Below are positions 36,288-49,002 of a stretch of 64,000 bases of DNA, one piece after another. Numbering within the stretch: the first letter of the stretch is position 1; each line of letters opens with the position of its first letter. Under the pieces are notes generated by a model. That model was not told where the DNA came from. It was given only the letters and a program-made list of their open reading frames with translations, and did not search any database. This DNA comes from Lumnitzera littorea (lineage: Eukaryota; Streptophyta; Magnoliopsida; Myrtales; Combretaceae), in NCBI GenBank assembly GCA_024138015.1, contig JAMXBB010000010.1:54538351-54602350 (forward strand), given 5' to 3'. The position numbers were made by a program, and so were the translations under genes.

Positions 36288-37211
36288 TGCTGAGTGGGCT
36301 AGCCATGTGAAAGTTAAAAAAAAAATTTAATGGGCTTTTGTATTATTATTTTCTTTTTATATTATATTATAGTTGTACTAATTGTCTTTTAGTGATGCAG
36401 GCCTTAAGAAAAAAAAAAAAAAAAAAGCCTAGGCCAATGGGCCTTCTTAGGGATAGGGGTTTTTATTTTCAAGTAACCATCTATGTGTTTAGATATGGTC
36501 GAACTTAGGCCACCTTAAGAATCTAAGATAGGCCGCCATTGTGTAACCCATAGGTCGTTAGGGTTATTACCCCCGCCTAGCAATGTTAAGCGAGTTCACT
36601 TAAACTTTGATGTAGCCCACCAGGCTTCTCTTCAGAAAGCCTTGAAGCTACAAAGCTTGGGATGCGTAGACCCTACCCCCTAGCATCACCATTTTCAATA
36701 AGGGTTAGTTATTTTTTTTTTAAATTATAGGAAAAGCCCAATTATTCTATGGTCGGTTCGATTTTCTTTTTTTTTTTAAAAAAAAGGGAAATTAAAAAAA
36801 AAACCAGTGACCCTTATATATAAGCATTCACGAGCCTCATTTTTTAAAAAAAAAAAATCATATTTCACGCTTACTCATATATAAGGGTATTTCCCAACTG
36901 CAAATTCGTCATATTTCCTATAATTTATTAATTGCCCATCCCTACTGCATTGCATATGTATGTAACATGTTGTATTTTATATGTTTGATTATGCTCGTGT
37001 CTTTATGAATGTTTTATTTTCTTATGTTATATGTATATTATTTTGTTTTTTTATCATTCCTTAGTCAGTGAAAGGCTACGCAATTTCTAAGAAAATCTTT
37101 GAAAAAGCTGTGAAATTATTAACGTCATAGCTAACCTTATTCTAAATTTAGTGGCCTTATTGTAAATAATTGTTGCCTTTTATTTTATTTACATCTTTTT
37201 GTGATATAGAT
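36288..37211 (+). other. Element H leader
   Basis: Untranslated leader between the primer site and ORF1. It holds homopolymer A and T runs and the segment GGTAGACCCTACCCC-like sequence near 36665. No domain is present. The stretch AAAAATCATATTTCACGC precedes a pyrimidine-rich zone and the ORF1 start. Confidence 0.5.
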
Positions 37212-38749
37212 ATGGGGAGTCAGGATAGTGTTAGTCTAGAGCCCTTCAACTTAAAGCCCATCTGTGAAGTCCAATTAGATAAGTACTCCTTTCCCAAGGC
37301 CATCTTAAGTGGTTGGTTAAACTAGCTTCCTCTTACCAAGCAAGGTCACATTTGTAAGAAGATTGGGCCAATCATATCCTTATGTAGGTCCAACTCCATT
37401 GGCCTCTAATTCAAGCCCTTATCCATTACTGGGATCTAGAATATGCAGCTTTCAATTTCAGCCTACATGTATTGATATCCACTATGGAAGAGTACTTGCA
37501 GCTACTCAGTGCCTCGCCCCTCGAAGTAAGCATAGCTATCCCTGATCTCAGAGTCTAACCCGAGAAAGCTTTCATGACATTGTTGGGAGTTAAGAAGTTA
37601 GCCTTGGCGCCATTCTTATCTTCAGAAAGCTAGAAATGTCTCAGTATCCTAAGATTAGTAGAGTGGTTTTCAAGCCTAAATGCCTATCAGAGATATTGCT
37701 AAATCTTTTATGGAGGATATGAATCATGGGCCGAGAAGAGGGTTAACACATTTATTGTAGCACTGTTTGGAACGGTGTTGTTTCCCTTCAAATATGGTCA
37801 AGTCTACTATAGGGTTGTAGAGGTAGTGACTCAATTCCTAGCTGGTAAATCCTATATACTAACGCTATTGGCAGAACAATTCAAGACACTTACCCACTTA
37901 AAGAAGCAAGGGTACGGTTATTTCATGACTAACCCTACAATCCTTACTATGTGGTTTCTCAGTCACACACAAAGGCATGGAGGAAATCTCCTCAGAGAAT
38001 CCTTGATAGGAAATATGAATCTGATTGATGCCTTTGCTTGCCACCTCAAGGTATCGGATGAAGCTCAATTTAATGGATGGGTATCAATTATTAGCAAAAT
38101 GCAACCAGTAGACTTTATGTGGACAGCTAGATAGAGCCACTACAGTTAAGCCATCGTGGGGTGCATTGATTATGCAGGAGTCCCCCTTATCAATATTATA
38201 AGTTATACTAGGTATTTTCCAGCTTGTATCACCAGATAATTGGGTCCACTTCAAGAGATAGCCTACAGAAACTCCTTGGACATCATCGCAATAAATCATC
38301 AAGATCCTTGTCTACCTACGGCTGCTCTAATCCAACGACTAGTAGAACTTGTAATGTTGTGGGAAGGGAGAGAAGTCAAGAAGATAGTCAATGTGGGAAC
38401 TTTCAGGGGCAAAGTCGAAGAGTACCGATCTACTAAGTAATTCCTCTACGATCAATTGAAGAAGATAGGAAAGATACGATATGAAGTGCCAAATGCATTC
38501 AAACACGAGCCAGAACCAACAAATCTTTCACCCATAGAGTAGGCCTACTGAGACATTATAAAGGCTAGAGTTGAAGCCTAGTTCTAAGAAAGTAAGAGAA
38601 TCATCGAGGAGTTGAAGCTGGAAAATGAGAGATTGCTAGAAGAAAATCAATTCTTGAGAAGCAAGATTCGAGAAAAGGATGTTACGGTACAAAGACTTAT
38701 GATGGAAGTTGATGAAGCTTATCCCAGCCAGATCTATCAACTCTTGTAG
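37212..38749 (+). pseudogene. Element H ORF1 relic, extra Tat-type 5' ORF with coiled coil
   Basis: The ATG at 37212 starts MGSQDSVSLEPFNLKPI. After stops, a well preserved 119-codon part (37775-38134) contains LLAEQFKTLTHLKKQGYGYF, MWFLSHTQRHGG and WVSIISKMQPVDFMW. Next come YAGVPLINIISYTRYFPA and QLGPLQEIAYRN. The C-terminus is Glu/Lys rich with heptad spacing (IIEELKLENERLLEENQFL), a likely coiled coil. Tat/Ogre-like elements carry an extra ORF upstream of gag; many plant copies encode a helical domain listed as DUF7745, which this resembles. Its role is unknown. It has at least a dozen stops and frame changes. It is separated from gag (39063) by about 300 bp of AT-rich DNA. Confidence 0.65.
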
Positions 38750-39062
38750 ATATAGGATTTAAGTATTTTGAGAAAATTAGTTAGGAGTTTTTCTTTTCTT
38801 TTTGTTTAGTTCGTTGTATAAGTTGGGTCATTTGATTAATAAATTTGCAACTTTAGTAAATAAAATTTTCATTAGTTGCACAATCTCTTACTCATTATTA
38901 TTATTTATTTATTTGTTTAGTTGACTTTTAAAATAAAAAAGAAGAAGAAAAAAACAAAAACACAAAAAGAGGCAAACAGCAGAATCACAAAAGTCACAAT
39001 AAAAATCTTCAATTCATCAAAAAAATCTAAAACTTGGGATTTCACGTAGGATTTTGAAGATA

Positions 39063-41028
39063 ATGTCCAAACGAGCAAACTCAACTAGAAGCCCAATATT
39101 CACTCGTTCTAAAGCCAGAATGTCAACTCAGGGTACTGGAAATATCAGTCAAACCGAGCCAAACCTAAGAGTAGCAACTCTAGAAGAAAACATGAACAAG
39201 ATGGCTGAACAAATTTAGGCTCTCACTCAAGCTATTGTGATTCTTAATGATAAACAAGGATCTCAAGTCAACCTAAATCGAAATACAGAAATGACCCCTC
39301 TCCTTGAATTAGAAGATGGGGAATCGGTCCTAATGTTGAGGAATGGAGGAAGGAGATTGAAGAAAAACATCAGGAGATGGAAAGAAAGTTTATGCAAAAG
39401 TTGATCGAGAAGATGAAAACCTGAGAAATGGTTAACGGGTTTGAACAAATAGGGATGATTAATTTGCCAACATATGAAAACGATGACTTCCCGAAAAGAT
39501 TTAAAGTGCCAGAATTTGAGAAATACAATGGGATTGGTTACTCGAAGCTCTACACTAGGTTATACATCAAGAAAATAGGGAGATACACAAAGTATGACAA
39601 GATGATGGTCTAAACTTTTCAGGACAACATGACTGGGCTCGCTTTAACATGGTATGCCCAACTGGACTTAAATGAGATTGACACTTGGGATAAGTTAGCA
39701 TGGGCTTTTTACAATCAATATAAGTTTAACATTGAAGTGGCCCCATGCATGTGGGATCTGAATAATCTACGGAAGAAGACTAATGAGAACTTTAAAGAAT
39801 ATGCTCAGAGATAGAGGGACATGGCAGCTAGGGTGACTCCACCCTTAATTGAGAAGGATTTGACCTTCATGTTCATTAATACTCTTAGAAGCCTGTACTA
39901 CCAACATCTGGTTGGGCATCTTGCCTCCAACTTTGCAAAAATCGTAGCCTCTAGGTGCTGAATTGAGGAAGTTGTTGCTATTGGGAGGCTTCCTAATCCT
40001 AAAGCAACTGAGAAGAAGAAAACTCCCTTGAGATTTTCCAATAAGGCCAAAGAAGCTACCATAAGTGTTGTCAATACTGACAACCTTATTCGACTTGTAA
40101 CCTCAATAACCATTATGGGAGGATCTAATCCCCTGTCAAATGCAAATCAAAATAACTACCCACAAAGAAGACAGTTCACACACATCCCCATTCCTCTAAG
40201 CCAGGTTCTCACATGATTAAGGAAGGAGAATCTTCTGACGTTTGAAATACTGAAGGAAGGATAATGACCGAGGGATTATAACTTGGAACTTCAATGTGAT
40301 TATCATTTAGGGTAGGTGGGGCATTCTATGGACCAATGTTGGAGACTCACACATAAAATCCAAGATCTTATCAATGCAAAATTGGTTCAATTGGATTTCA
40401 TTCAAACTCTTACTCCCAATGTGGGTAACAACCTTCTACCGAATCATGGAAATTCGATCAATATGATCACTACTAAAATTTTTGAACCGAAGATTGATCT
40501 AAACAATTTCCCTATCACTATTGAGGAGATAAATTGGAATCTGAGTCAAGTCGGGTACTAGTAGAATATGAATCTCAAGGATAGAACCCGGACTAGACCA
40601 GCAATACATCATTTGCTAAAGAATGGGAAGATAAAGAAAGCTGATATCATGGCTATGATGATTCCAAAACCGCAAAAGAGAAATACTCAAAAGGAGCTTA
40701 GGAAAAGATATGAAGCCGGAGATCCGACGGTTGACACCCTAGGAGAACTGATAGGGAAGTTTGAGTATCTAGTGGATTACGCCAATTCACCCACCACATA
40801 TGCTAATGCCCTACTTACTAGATGGGGTCTAGAATTTAAGGAAGAAAACAAACTTATTATAAAAGCTAAGAAGACGGCTGAGATGGTTGGAATGATTGGA
40901 GATGAGCCCAAGCCATTGGTTTTCGAATATGATGGAAAGACTAAGAAAGTTGAGGAACTAAGAAAGCCCAAGAAGATTGCTTTCAATGTCCTAATAGCCT
41001 TAGAAAATTACAAAACAGCACCTTAGGA
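39063..41028 (+). pseudogene. Element H gag relic
   Basis: The ATG at 39063 begins MSKRANSTRSPIFTRSKARM, and a short heptad region (LEENMNKMAEQI) follows. The capsid domain at about 39440-39980 reads YENDDFPKRFKVPEFEKYNG, LTWYAQLDLNEIDTWDKLAW, FKEYAQR and DMAARVTPPLIEKDL. A knuckle-like motif at about 40290-40345 reads CDYH then GHSMDQCWRLTHKIQDLI. A 152-codon open stretch (40568-41026) forms the C-terminal linker. At least two frameshifts and several stops (many at Trp or Gln codons) break it. Gag would build the particle. Protease follows after a spacer. Confidence 0.8.
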
Positions 41029-41900
41029 TTACCAACTGGTGAATCAAACAACTAGAGTCTCATCACTCATGGTTGGTAGACTTACACGCTCAGGACGAGT
41101 TTATGATTAGAATGAGAAGGCCAAAAGGTAGACTACTATGGAAGAGGCTTCTTGAAAGATTTTTGAAGATATGGATGATAAAAATCAAAATGTTGCTAAG
41201 AAGATAGTGAAGGCTAGTGAATACAAGATAATGGACCAGTTAGCCAAAGTATCAGCCCAAATCTCCTTATTGGGCCTGTTGTTGTCATCAAATACTCATC
41301 GAGAAGAATTAATCAAAATTTTGGAGGTTAAAGTACCTAAAGGGATTTCTACAAAAAAAACTAGGGCTAGTGGTAAACTCAATATTTGCGATGGATTAGA
41401 TTTCATTCTCGCTAAATGAGCTAAGTAAAGAAGGAGACCAGCACATGAAGCCCCTCTTCATAGTGGTTAAGTGTGCAGAAAAAGTGGTTGCTCGAGTTCT
41501 AATAGATAATGGGTCATCACTAAATGTATGTCCTTTAGCGACATTAAATTTACTTGAATTCGATGCAACTGAGATAAAGCTTAGCTCGATTTTAGTAAGA
41601 GCTTTTGATGGATCAAAAAGAGAGATAATTGGAGAAATTGGGTTTGCAAGTTGAGATCGGTCTACAAATGTTTACTATTCCCTTCCAAGTTCTTGACATC
41701 CCATGAACTTTCAATCTTCTATTAAGGAGGCCATGGATTCATTTAGTAGGGGCGATTCCATCTAGTTTACATCAAAAAGTGAAATTCATGGCCAACAGGC
41801 AGTTGGTTACTATTCTTAGGGAGTAAGATTATGAGATTTATAGAGAGATGACTATTCCTTATGTCAGGGATGAAGAATTGGAAGAGCTAAGGTTGTAGAT
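41029..41900 (+). pseudogene. Element H aspartic protease relic
   Basis: The spacer includes LTRSGRVYD and KIMDQLAKVSAQISLLGLLL, the usual stretch before Tat protease. The active-site region at 41505-41519 reads VLIDNGSSLNVCPLATL with the DNGS form common in Tat elements; it is followed by AFDGSKREIIGEI. After a frameshift, FTIPFQVLDIP and LLRRPWIHLVGAIPSSLHQK close the fold. The catalytic Asp is intact, but stops and shifts prevent a full protein. No domain is recognised in 41900-42640, which is the pro-RT linker. Confidence 0.75.
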
Positions 41901-42639
41901 TTTCGACAAAGTTAGTGTGATCGAAGAAGTAAGATAGAGGGCATGGGGTTGTTTAAAACAACCTAAGTAGTACATTGGAACGTTTGGGCTTAGATATGAG
42001 CCTACTAAAAAGGAGATTTGAGAAATGAAGGTTAAAACCAGAAGTAAGAAAGGAGATCAGCTATACCATACTCACATGGAATTTCTAGACATTCGCCAAA
42101 CATTCCCAACACTAGCTAGTGTTTAAGAACCTAAAGTAATTAGTCTATCCAAGGCCTTAGTTCAACAATGCAGCATCGATCCTGATGAGGGAGAAGATGT
42201 CAACGTATCGGTTTTCTTATGCAACTAGTTTTCCATTCATGTTAATTGGTCTCTTTAGAAACGTAAAATTAGATTAATTAGGATCATTCAATTTTAATAG
42301 TTAGTTCGATTAGTTAGGCCTTTTCTTTCAGACAATTTAGATTCATTCATTCAATAAAGTTCATTTCTTTCTTTATATTGATTCTTCTTTATTATTTATT
42401 CGTTGTCCTTTTCTTTTTTTTTTTTCTTTATTGTTCAAATTCGACAAAAACGATGAGTGTAATGGATATCTTGCACATGTGAATAATGAAAGTACCAATA
42501 TCACCTTCGGCCTTGCTAGGTTAGACGTTGAAGATGATATTGAGACTCCAAATGAAATTCAGGAGATTTAGCATCAATATGAACGGGGTAGAGTGATTAT
42601 TAACGAACCAATGGTTATGATTAATGTGGGGACAGAAGA

Positions 42640-43400
42640 AAATCCATGAAACTTGAAAATTGGTGGTAATTTAATGGATAATAAAAAACAAGAGTTGTCA
42701 CAATTGCTATCAAAATACTTGGACATATTCGCTTAGTCTTATGAAAAGATGCTTGGTTTAAACTCGTCTATTGTGGTTCACAAGTTGCCAACTAGGGAGG
42801 AAATAAAACCAAAAAGGTAAAAGCTTAGATGATTTAGGCCAGACATACTCCTCATGATAAAAGAAGAAGTGAAGAAGTTGTTAGAAGTTGGATTCATAAA
42901 AGTATTGGATTACCTCGAATGGGTGGCCAATGTGGTGCTAGTGTTGAAGAAAAATGGGAAGGTTAGGGTTTGTGTAGATTTTTGTGATTTAAATCAGGCG
43001 ATACCAAAGGATAACTTTCCTGTGTCACATATTGACGTATTGGTGGATAACATAACTAGGAACCATCTTTTCTCATTTATGGATGGTTTCTCAAGGTATA
43101 ATCAAATTAAAATGGTAGAAGAAGTAAAATCAAAACAACCTTTGTTACCACTTGGGAGACATTTTGTCATCGCGTGACGCCTTTCTGGTTAAAGAATGCT
43201 GGGGCCACTTATCAGCGTACTATGGTTGCCTTATTCCATGACATGATGCATCAAGAAATTGAGGTTTATGTAAATGATATGATCGCCAAATCCAAAGAAG
43301 ATAAAAATCATGTGGATATTTTATGAAAGTTATTTGAACGCGTGTCATAGTTAACTGATAAATGTAAGCTGTTATTTAAACTTTTGAGGAAGAATGGAAC
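42640..43400 (+). pseudogene. Element H reverse transcriptase relic
   Basis: Motifs in order: LSQLLSKYLDIFA, VVHKLPTREEIKPK, EVKKLLEVGFIKV, VANVVLVLKKNGKVRVCVDF, DLNQAIPKDNFPV, HLFSFMDGFSRYNQIKM. After a frameshift come VTPFWLKNAGATYQRTM and the catalytic box EVYVNDMIAKS at 43267-43278. YVDD has become YVND, so the first catalytic Asp is lost by a G-to-A change. The 107-codon part (42854-43177) is open. The GFSRYNQIKM and KNAGATYQR wording is characteristic of Tat RT. Confidence 0.85.
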
Positions 43401-43429
43401 CATTGAATGGGATTAAGAGTGTGAGCAAG

Positions 43430-43880
43430 CATTTGCTAAAATTAAAGAACATCTCATGAATCCTTTTATACTGGTTACTCCTGCACCAAAATGGCCCTTG
43501 ATCCTTTACTTAACAATTCTCCTACAATTGATGGGATGCGTACTAGGACAGAAAGATGAAACAGGGAGAAAAGAGCATCTTATATATTATTTAAGCAAGA
43601 AGTTCATAAAAGGAGAGCAAAAATACTTAGAAGTGGAAAGGACGTATTGTGCCCTAGTATGGGTGATGCATAGGCTTAAGCAATACATTCTCTATTATTC
43701 AATAAAGTTGTTGACAAAACATGACCTGTTGAGGTATTTAGCAGAAAAGCCGACGTTGATTGGGAGACTATCGAAGTAGCAAATGCTACTCTTGGAGTTT
43801 GATATCAAGTACGTGAGTCAAAGTTTAGTCAAAGGGCAAGCAGTAGCTGATTAATTGGCAAAATACCCATTAGAAGATGA
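43430..43880 (+). pseudogene. Element H first RNase H relic
   Basis: A 107-codon frame (43456-43779) shows GCVLGQKDETGRKEHLIYYL, SKKFIKGEQKYLEVERTYCA and LVWVMHRLKQYIL, the gypsy RNase H core. LLTKHDLLRYLAEKPTLIGR gives the region that normally starts with a D-P motif. Downstream, LEFDIKYVSQSLVKGQAVAD marks the end of the domain. The N-terminal catalytic part before 43456 is disrupted. Confidence 0.75.
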
Positions 43881-43914
43881 GGACGAAGGCTTAGAAGCAT
43901 AATTTCCTGATTGA

Positions 43915-44180
43915 AAATGTGATGGTGGCAAACAAATCGAGTGGTGAAAAGTTGGGATGGAAAATGTATTTTGATGGAGTAACCAACGTGTTTAGATGTG
44001 GGATAGGAGCGATATTAGTATCACTTGAGGGTAATCATTTCCTTATGGTAACAAGATTAACCATCCCATATACCAACAACATAACAGAATATGAAGCATG
44101 CATTTTGGGGCTCAAAATGGCACTAGATATGGAATATAAGAATTGGAAGTGTATGGAGATTCTTTCCTTATAATTCTACA
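43915..44180 (+). pseudogene. Element H second (archaeal-type) RNase H relic
   Basis: The frame 43919-44173 reads KMYFDGVTNVFRCGIGAILV, ITEYEACILGLKMALDMEYK. This is the extra RNase H (aRNH) that plant Tat elements carry between the first RNase H and integrase: FDG gives the first catalytic Asp and EYEA the Glu. The domain truncates at MEILSL and a stop. Presence of both RNase H types is the strongest evidence for the Tat assignment. Confidence 0.8.
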
Positions 44181-44517
44181 GATCTTAGGGGAATATAAGA
44201 CGGAGGACAAGAAATTGATACCTTACCACAAACATTTAAGCAAGCTAATTGAAAACTTCCAAGAGATTTCATTTACTTACATTCCAAGGATCCATAATTA
44301 GTTGTTGACACACTAGCTATATTAACGTCAATGGTGAAAGTCACAGATGGAATAGAAATTCAACCCTTGAAGATTGAAGTGGAAGAAAACCCAACTTTTT
44401 GCCTTGCAGTTGAAGAAAAGGAATCAAAAGAACCTTAGTATTACGATATCAAGAAGTTACTTCAAATGGGGGAATTTCCTAAAGATGCTAATCAAAAAGA
44501 CAGAAAAACTTTATGAA

Positions 44518-45201
44518 GATTGGCTACTCATTTCTTATTAAGTGGAGCCACGCTATATAAGAGATCACCAGATGCAACACTGCTAAGATGTGTGGATGAA
44601 GAAGATGTCGAGAAATTGATGAAAGAAGTACATGAAGGAGTTTGTGGTCCTCACATAAATGGATATACGCTAGCTAGAAAGATCATGAGAATGAGGTATT
44701 TTTGGATGATAATGGAATTGAATTGTATCAATTACATAGGGTACTATCACCTGTACCAAGCATATGCTAATAAAATCAATGCTTCTCCTCAAGAATTACA
44801 TGTGTTATCAGCTCCTTGGCCTTTCTCGATGTGGGGAATTGACATGATTGGTCCAATTTCGCTAACAGCTTCAAATAGGCATAGATTCACTTTAGTCGCG
44901 ATTAACTATTTTACCAAATGGGTAGAAGCAATGTCGTATGCTACGATAACCAAAGGAGTAGTGGTCAAATTCTTGAAAAGAAATATTATTGCAAAATACG
45001 ATGCACTCGAGTCTATTATTATAAACAACGGGACAAATTTGAATAACAAGTTGATGGATGAAATGTGTAGCCATTTCAAGATCAATCATAGAAATTCAAC
45101 TCCATATCGACCTCAAATGAATGGGGCAATTGAAGTTGCGAATAAGAACATTAAAAGAACCATTGAAAAGATGGCAATCACTTACAAAGATTGGCATGAG
45201 A
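44518..45201 (+). pseudogene. Element H integrase relic, N-terminal and core part
   Basis: A 229-codon frame (44520-45209) is the longest open stretch of the window; its last codons belong to the inserted unit C. HEGVCGPHINGYTLARKI gives the two His of the zinc motif, but the two Cys now read as Tyr (GYYHLYQ). The core has WGIDMIGPI (Asp 44841), NYFTKWVEA, and IINNGTNLNN, where the second catalytic Asp is Asn (45024), then GAIEVANKNIKRTIEKM with Glu at 45132. Dead enzyme, well preserved sequence. Unit C splits it after codon WHEM. Confidence 0.9.
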
Positions 45202-48200
45202 TGTCATGAACTGAGGACGGCCTAGTCGTGGTAGATGGCGTATACTGTACGAAGAACCCCTAATTGGTTACCCTTCCAATCAGGAACTCTTCACACAATA
45301 TACAAGGCTTTATAACCATTAGTTTCCCAAGAGCATACAGATTCACATGATATCTTCACACAAACATATTTATATAAAATTTAAACTACAAAGCTTACAA
45401 TATACAGTAATTTAGCATATCTAGGTCTATAATACTAATAAAAACAAAAGTATATGAGTAAGAGTCTACATAAACTATTCTCTCTCAATACACAGGACTG
45501 CTAGCTCTTGCCTAAGTCTCCAAGCTAACCTGTGGTATCCCTCGACCAGTCTCTATGAATAAGCCATCCTGCAGCAAAAGTCTAAAGGGATGTAAGTCTA
45601 AGCTTAGTGAGTAAAACCCTCAGTCACACCACAAGCAAGTTATAAGTACATTATATTAACGCATATGAATGAATGATCAAACAGAATGCTAAGCAATACG
45701 TATAATTAACTAGTTTGTATACGTAACTCAGATTTAACGCCCTCCGAAATTAAGGTTAGAGTATACACAGCACCAGTCAGATTCGGGTATTATACTAAAA
45801 CTTATATTACTACGAAACTCCACGTTCCATACTTAAATCAAATAATTCTTTTATTTTCATAAAAACCAAGTTCTAGTATAATTGTGAGTGGGCCCCCGTA
45901 GTCTACACTCATCTCTAAATGGAGGCCTCTAGACTCGATCCTTAGCTAGGCAGTTGGCGCCTCCAATGCTTAGTGTTCCCACAGGCTAGGGTAAGGTCAT
46001 TTTGTACGAATGCACCGTATAGAACCAATAAATTAATAATAACAACCCCCGAATGGCCTCTCTTTACCTCCGTGTAATGTGACGGCTAGAATTGTATCTA
46101 TGCAATGCATGTTAATCCATAGACCAATTTCTTTTTTTATAAGCCGAGTATAATTAAGTTCAAATCAAGCTGTGACCATCCAATAATATACACAATTATT
46201 TTCTATACTACCATGCAACAAACATAGCATTATCTGTGCTTAAGATAAGTTCATAACTCAGTACATAACAACATACACAAGCATTTCCCCAAACCCCATA
46301 CAGTAGTCAATTAACAATAATATTTAAGTTCACTATCTACAATCACATAGAAGCATGGAATCATAAGGTAAATACTCACTCGGCCATGGCGACTCGCCCT
46401 AATCATAGTAATCGATCGGGAGATCCTCGCTCACCTCGGGATCACCTAATCATTATGATATGATAATGCTAGTAGGTAATTGAATTAACTAATAATTCTA
46501 AATATCTATTTACCTAATTCTACTTAAATTACTATCAACTTCTATCCAATTAGACTTTATTATTAATCGTATGTAACTTTTTTGTTCTATTTCTAATATT
46601 TATGAATTTATAGTCGTTTTTCATCGTTTTCGAACATACGTTCACACGGTGATGTTTGTTTTGGATGTTAAGACCTGTGTTTTACGATATGGATTAAATT
46701 TATAGAAATTTTAATTATGGAAACTTAATTATGCTTATTACTCATATTTATATCCTTTATTTATACTTAATGATTTTGTTAACCCTTAAATTCTTATACT
46801 TAGAGAATTTTACTTTTCTATTGCTAATTCATGTACTTAATTAAGTATAATCCAATTTAGAAAGTATCTTAGGGTTTATTAAGTTAGGTACCTAATTATT
46901 ATACACTTTTCTTATTTTCTCATTTTCTAAACCTATACTTATGTCATCACTTATATCATCATTCGCTTATGTCATTGCTTATGTCATCTTTTAATTACCT
47001 CATTGCTTACTTCATCATTTGATTACATATGCCTCACTTCATGCTTATGTCATGTCTAAAAAGTTTATGTACACTTCACTTAACCTCTTATGTACATATA
47101 CCTTTACTATACTTATATGTATATTAGCATACTTATACATATACTTATACTTATACCGTATTTATACTTGTATACATACTCATATACCTATACGGTCATA
47201 TACGTATTTTTGTACAATTTCGTATACCTAATTTTCCTCTTAAGAAAATCTTCCTAATTTCATTCTTTTGTGTTTTTAAGTGTGTATTTAGTATACTATA
47301 AGTATGTATAGTTAGGTTTTGTCTTAATTTAGGTCACGTACATGGTAAATACCTATGTACAAAGATTCCCATACGTGTATTCTTTTATTATTTCCTTATG
47401 TACACATACTTAAGAGCATATACACATGTATTCCTTTCCTCTTCTTCATGATTCCTAACTTCCTACACTTAAAGATGGGAACTTTATGTCCTCTTCTTCA
47501 TGATCACACTTAACACATATCTATTTATCTAATCTACCTAATTACCTAACTAATGAATAATATAAAGCAACATAAAGTAACTTAAGTACATACCTTAGTT
47601 TGTGTTGAAATTATGGAGACAAAAAGGAAAGTATTGAAAGTGAAATGGCAGATGAAAGCTTACGGCAATGAAGAGGCTTTTTGTTTTGTTTCTTTTGTTT
47701 TGTTTTGATTATAGAAGAAAGGAAATGGTGGGGTCTAGAAGGGGATGGGTGGACTGCAATTAAGGAAGAGGGGAGAAAAGAAAAACCAAAAGACAAGGAA
47801 AGAAAAGCAATCATTAGGTGTTTAGATATTTTGTTGACTTTTCAAATTGTTGACTTTAGTCAACTTTCCTTAAGCATATGTAATTTTGTACACATAATGT
47901 AGTAATTAAGGGAAATTAAGGGAAAAATTAAGGAAATGAAGTATTTGATGAATTGATTAGTAAAAATAGGTGATGAGGTCTTACTTTAGATATTTATAGC
48001 CTATATACATCATTTGGTAAACTACTTTGTATAACTAGTATGAAAAGTACTAATTAGAGTATTAAGGTTCACTACGTTTAGCCTAATCTTCTACTATACC
48101 CCTAACTCTATGTAATACTATCTTAATCGTATACTTAATAGATAAATGTAATCTATGATTCATTATCTTAGTTTCTAAAGGACTACTTGAGGATTCAAAA

Positions 48201-48517
48201 CATATATGCATGAATGAAAGTCATCTCTAACCTTTTACTAATGATTTGGCAAAATACGAGGATTACATTATCAATTAGGGTTTTAGGGTATATTATGATG
48301 AATTAGTGCACATAAGTCTTTAAGGTGATCATTTTAGGGTTTTTATCACTTTTGAATGAAATCTTTAGCATTTGGATACATTTAGGGTAGATAAGTTTCT
48401 TACGCGATTGATCAATTCTTTTAGGGTTTTCACTTTCATTAGCCTTGACAACTCCTAAATTGTCTAACATAGTTGAGTCCATCTCAAAAGCTAGATTGAA
48501 AATTTTAGGAGTTTACA
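45202..48517 (-). mobile_element. Giant LTR-like unit C (3316 bp, minus strand)
   Basis: The left end TGTCATGAACTGAGG and right end TTTTAGGAGTTTACA are the reversed ends of units A and D. TGAGA (45197-45201) and TGAAA (48518-48522) form a 5-bp duplication with one G/A mismatch. Removing the unit restores the integrase frame from WHEM to the downstream YRTS region. Blocks shared with D in reverse: CTGCAGCAAAAGTC (45568-45583), AACGCCCTCCGAAATTAAGG (about 45738), the hairpin near 46405-46450, CGTATGTAAC to AACATACGTTCACACGG (46565-46655), GTTGAC words (47832-47865). No coding sequence; open frames at 47019-47231 and 47611-47902 are AT- or purine-rich artefacts. Best read as a solo LTR. Confidence 0.75.
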
Positions 48518-48522
48518 TGAAA

Positions 48523-49002
48523 TGCTTTCCTTTACTCTCATGGCTTACAGAACCTCAGTTAGAACCTCTATTGGTGCGACACCGTATTTGTTGGTGTTCG
48601 AAACTAAAGCAGTACTATCAGTGAAAGTAGAAATACCTTCATTCCTAGTATTGTAGAAACTTAGCTCGACGAAGCAAAGTGGGTGAAGAAGAGAATGGAA
48701 CATTTGAATCTCCTATATGAGCAAAGACTTGCAGCGATATGTCATGGTCAGTGCTACCAACAGTGAATGATCTGAGCTTTTAACAAAAAGTACGCCCAAA
48801 GTACTTCAAAGAGGGAGACTTGGTGCTGAAGAAAGTGTTACCAAATGCAAAAGACCCTAAGGGCAAGTTTGCTCTGAATTATGAAGGCCCTTATGTAGTA
48901 GAGAGGGTAATATCAGGAGGTACATTAGTGTTGATAGAGATGGATGGCTCGGAATTAAGGAGGCCAGTGAATTCAGATGTAGTCAAGATGCATTATTCAT
49001 GA
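48523..49002 (+). pseudogene. Element H integrase relic, C-terminal part
   Basis: Directly after unit C the integrase continues (LMAYRTSVRTS, GATPYLLVFE, VEIPS). The open 60-codon stretch 48820-49002 reads GKFALNYEGPYVVERVISGG and DVVKMHYS, the GPY-type end of Tat integrase (normally GKFSPNWEGPYVV). A stop ends the pol frame at about 49000. Frameshifts separate the pieces. No chromodomain follows, as expected for Tat. Confidence 0.8.

Noticed and set aside
41900..42640. A second ORF between protease and RT of element H
   Set aside because: Only short frames without motif; it is the usual linker region, partly AT-rich.
47611..47902. Open frames on both strands inside unit C
   Set aside because: Purine/pyrimidine-rich tract with a diverged counterpart in D (57477-57668) that gives different, unaligned proteins.
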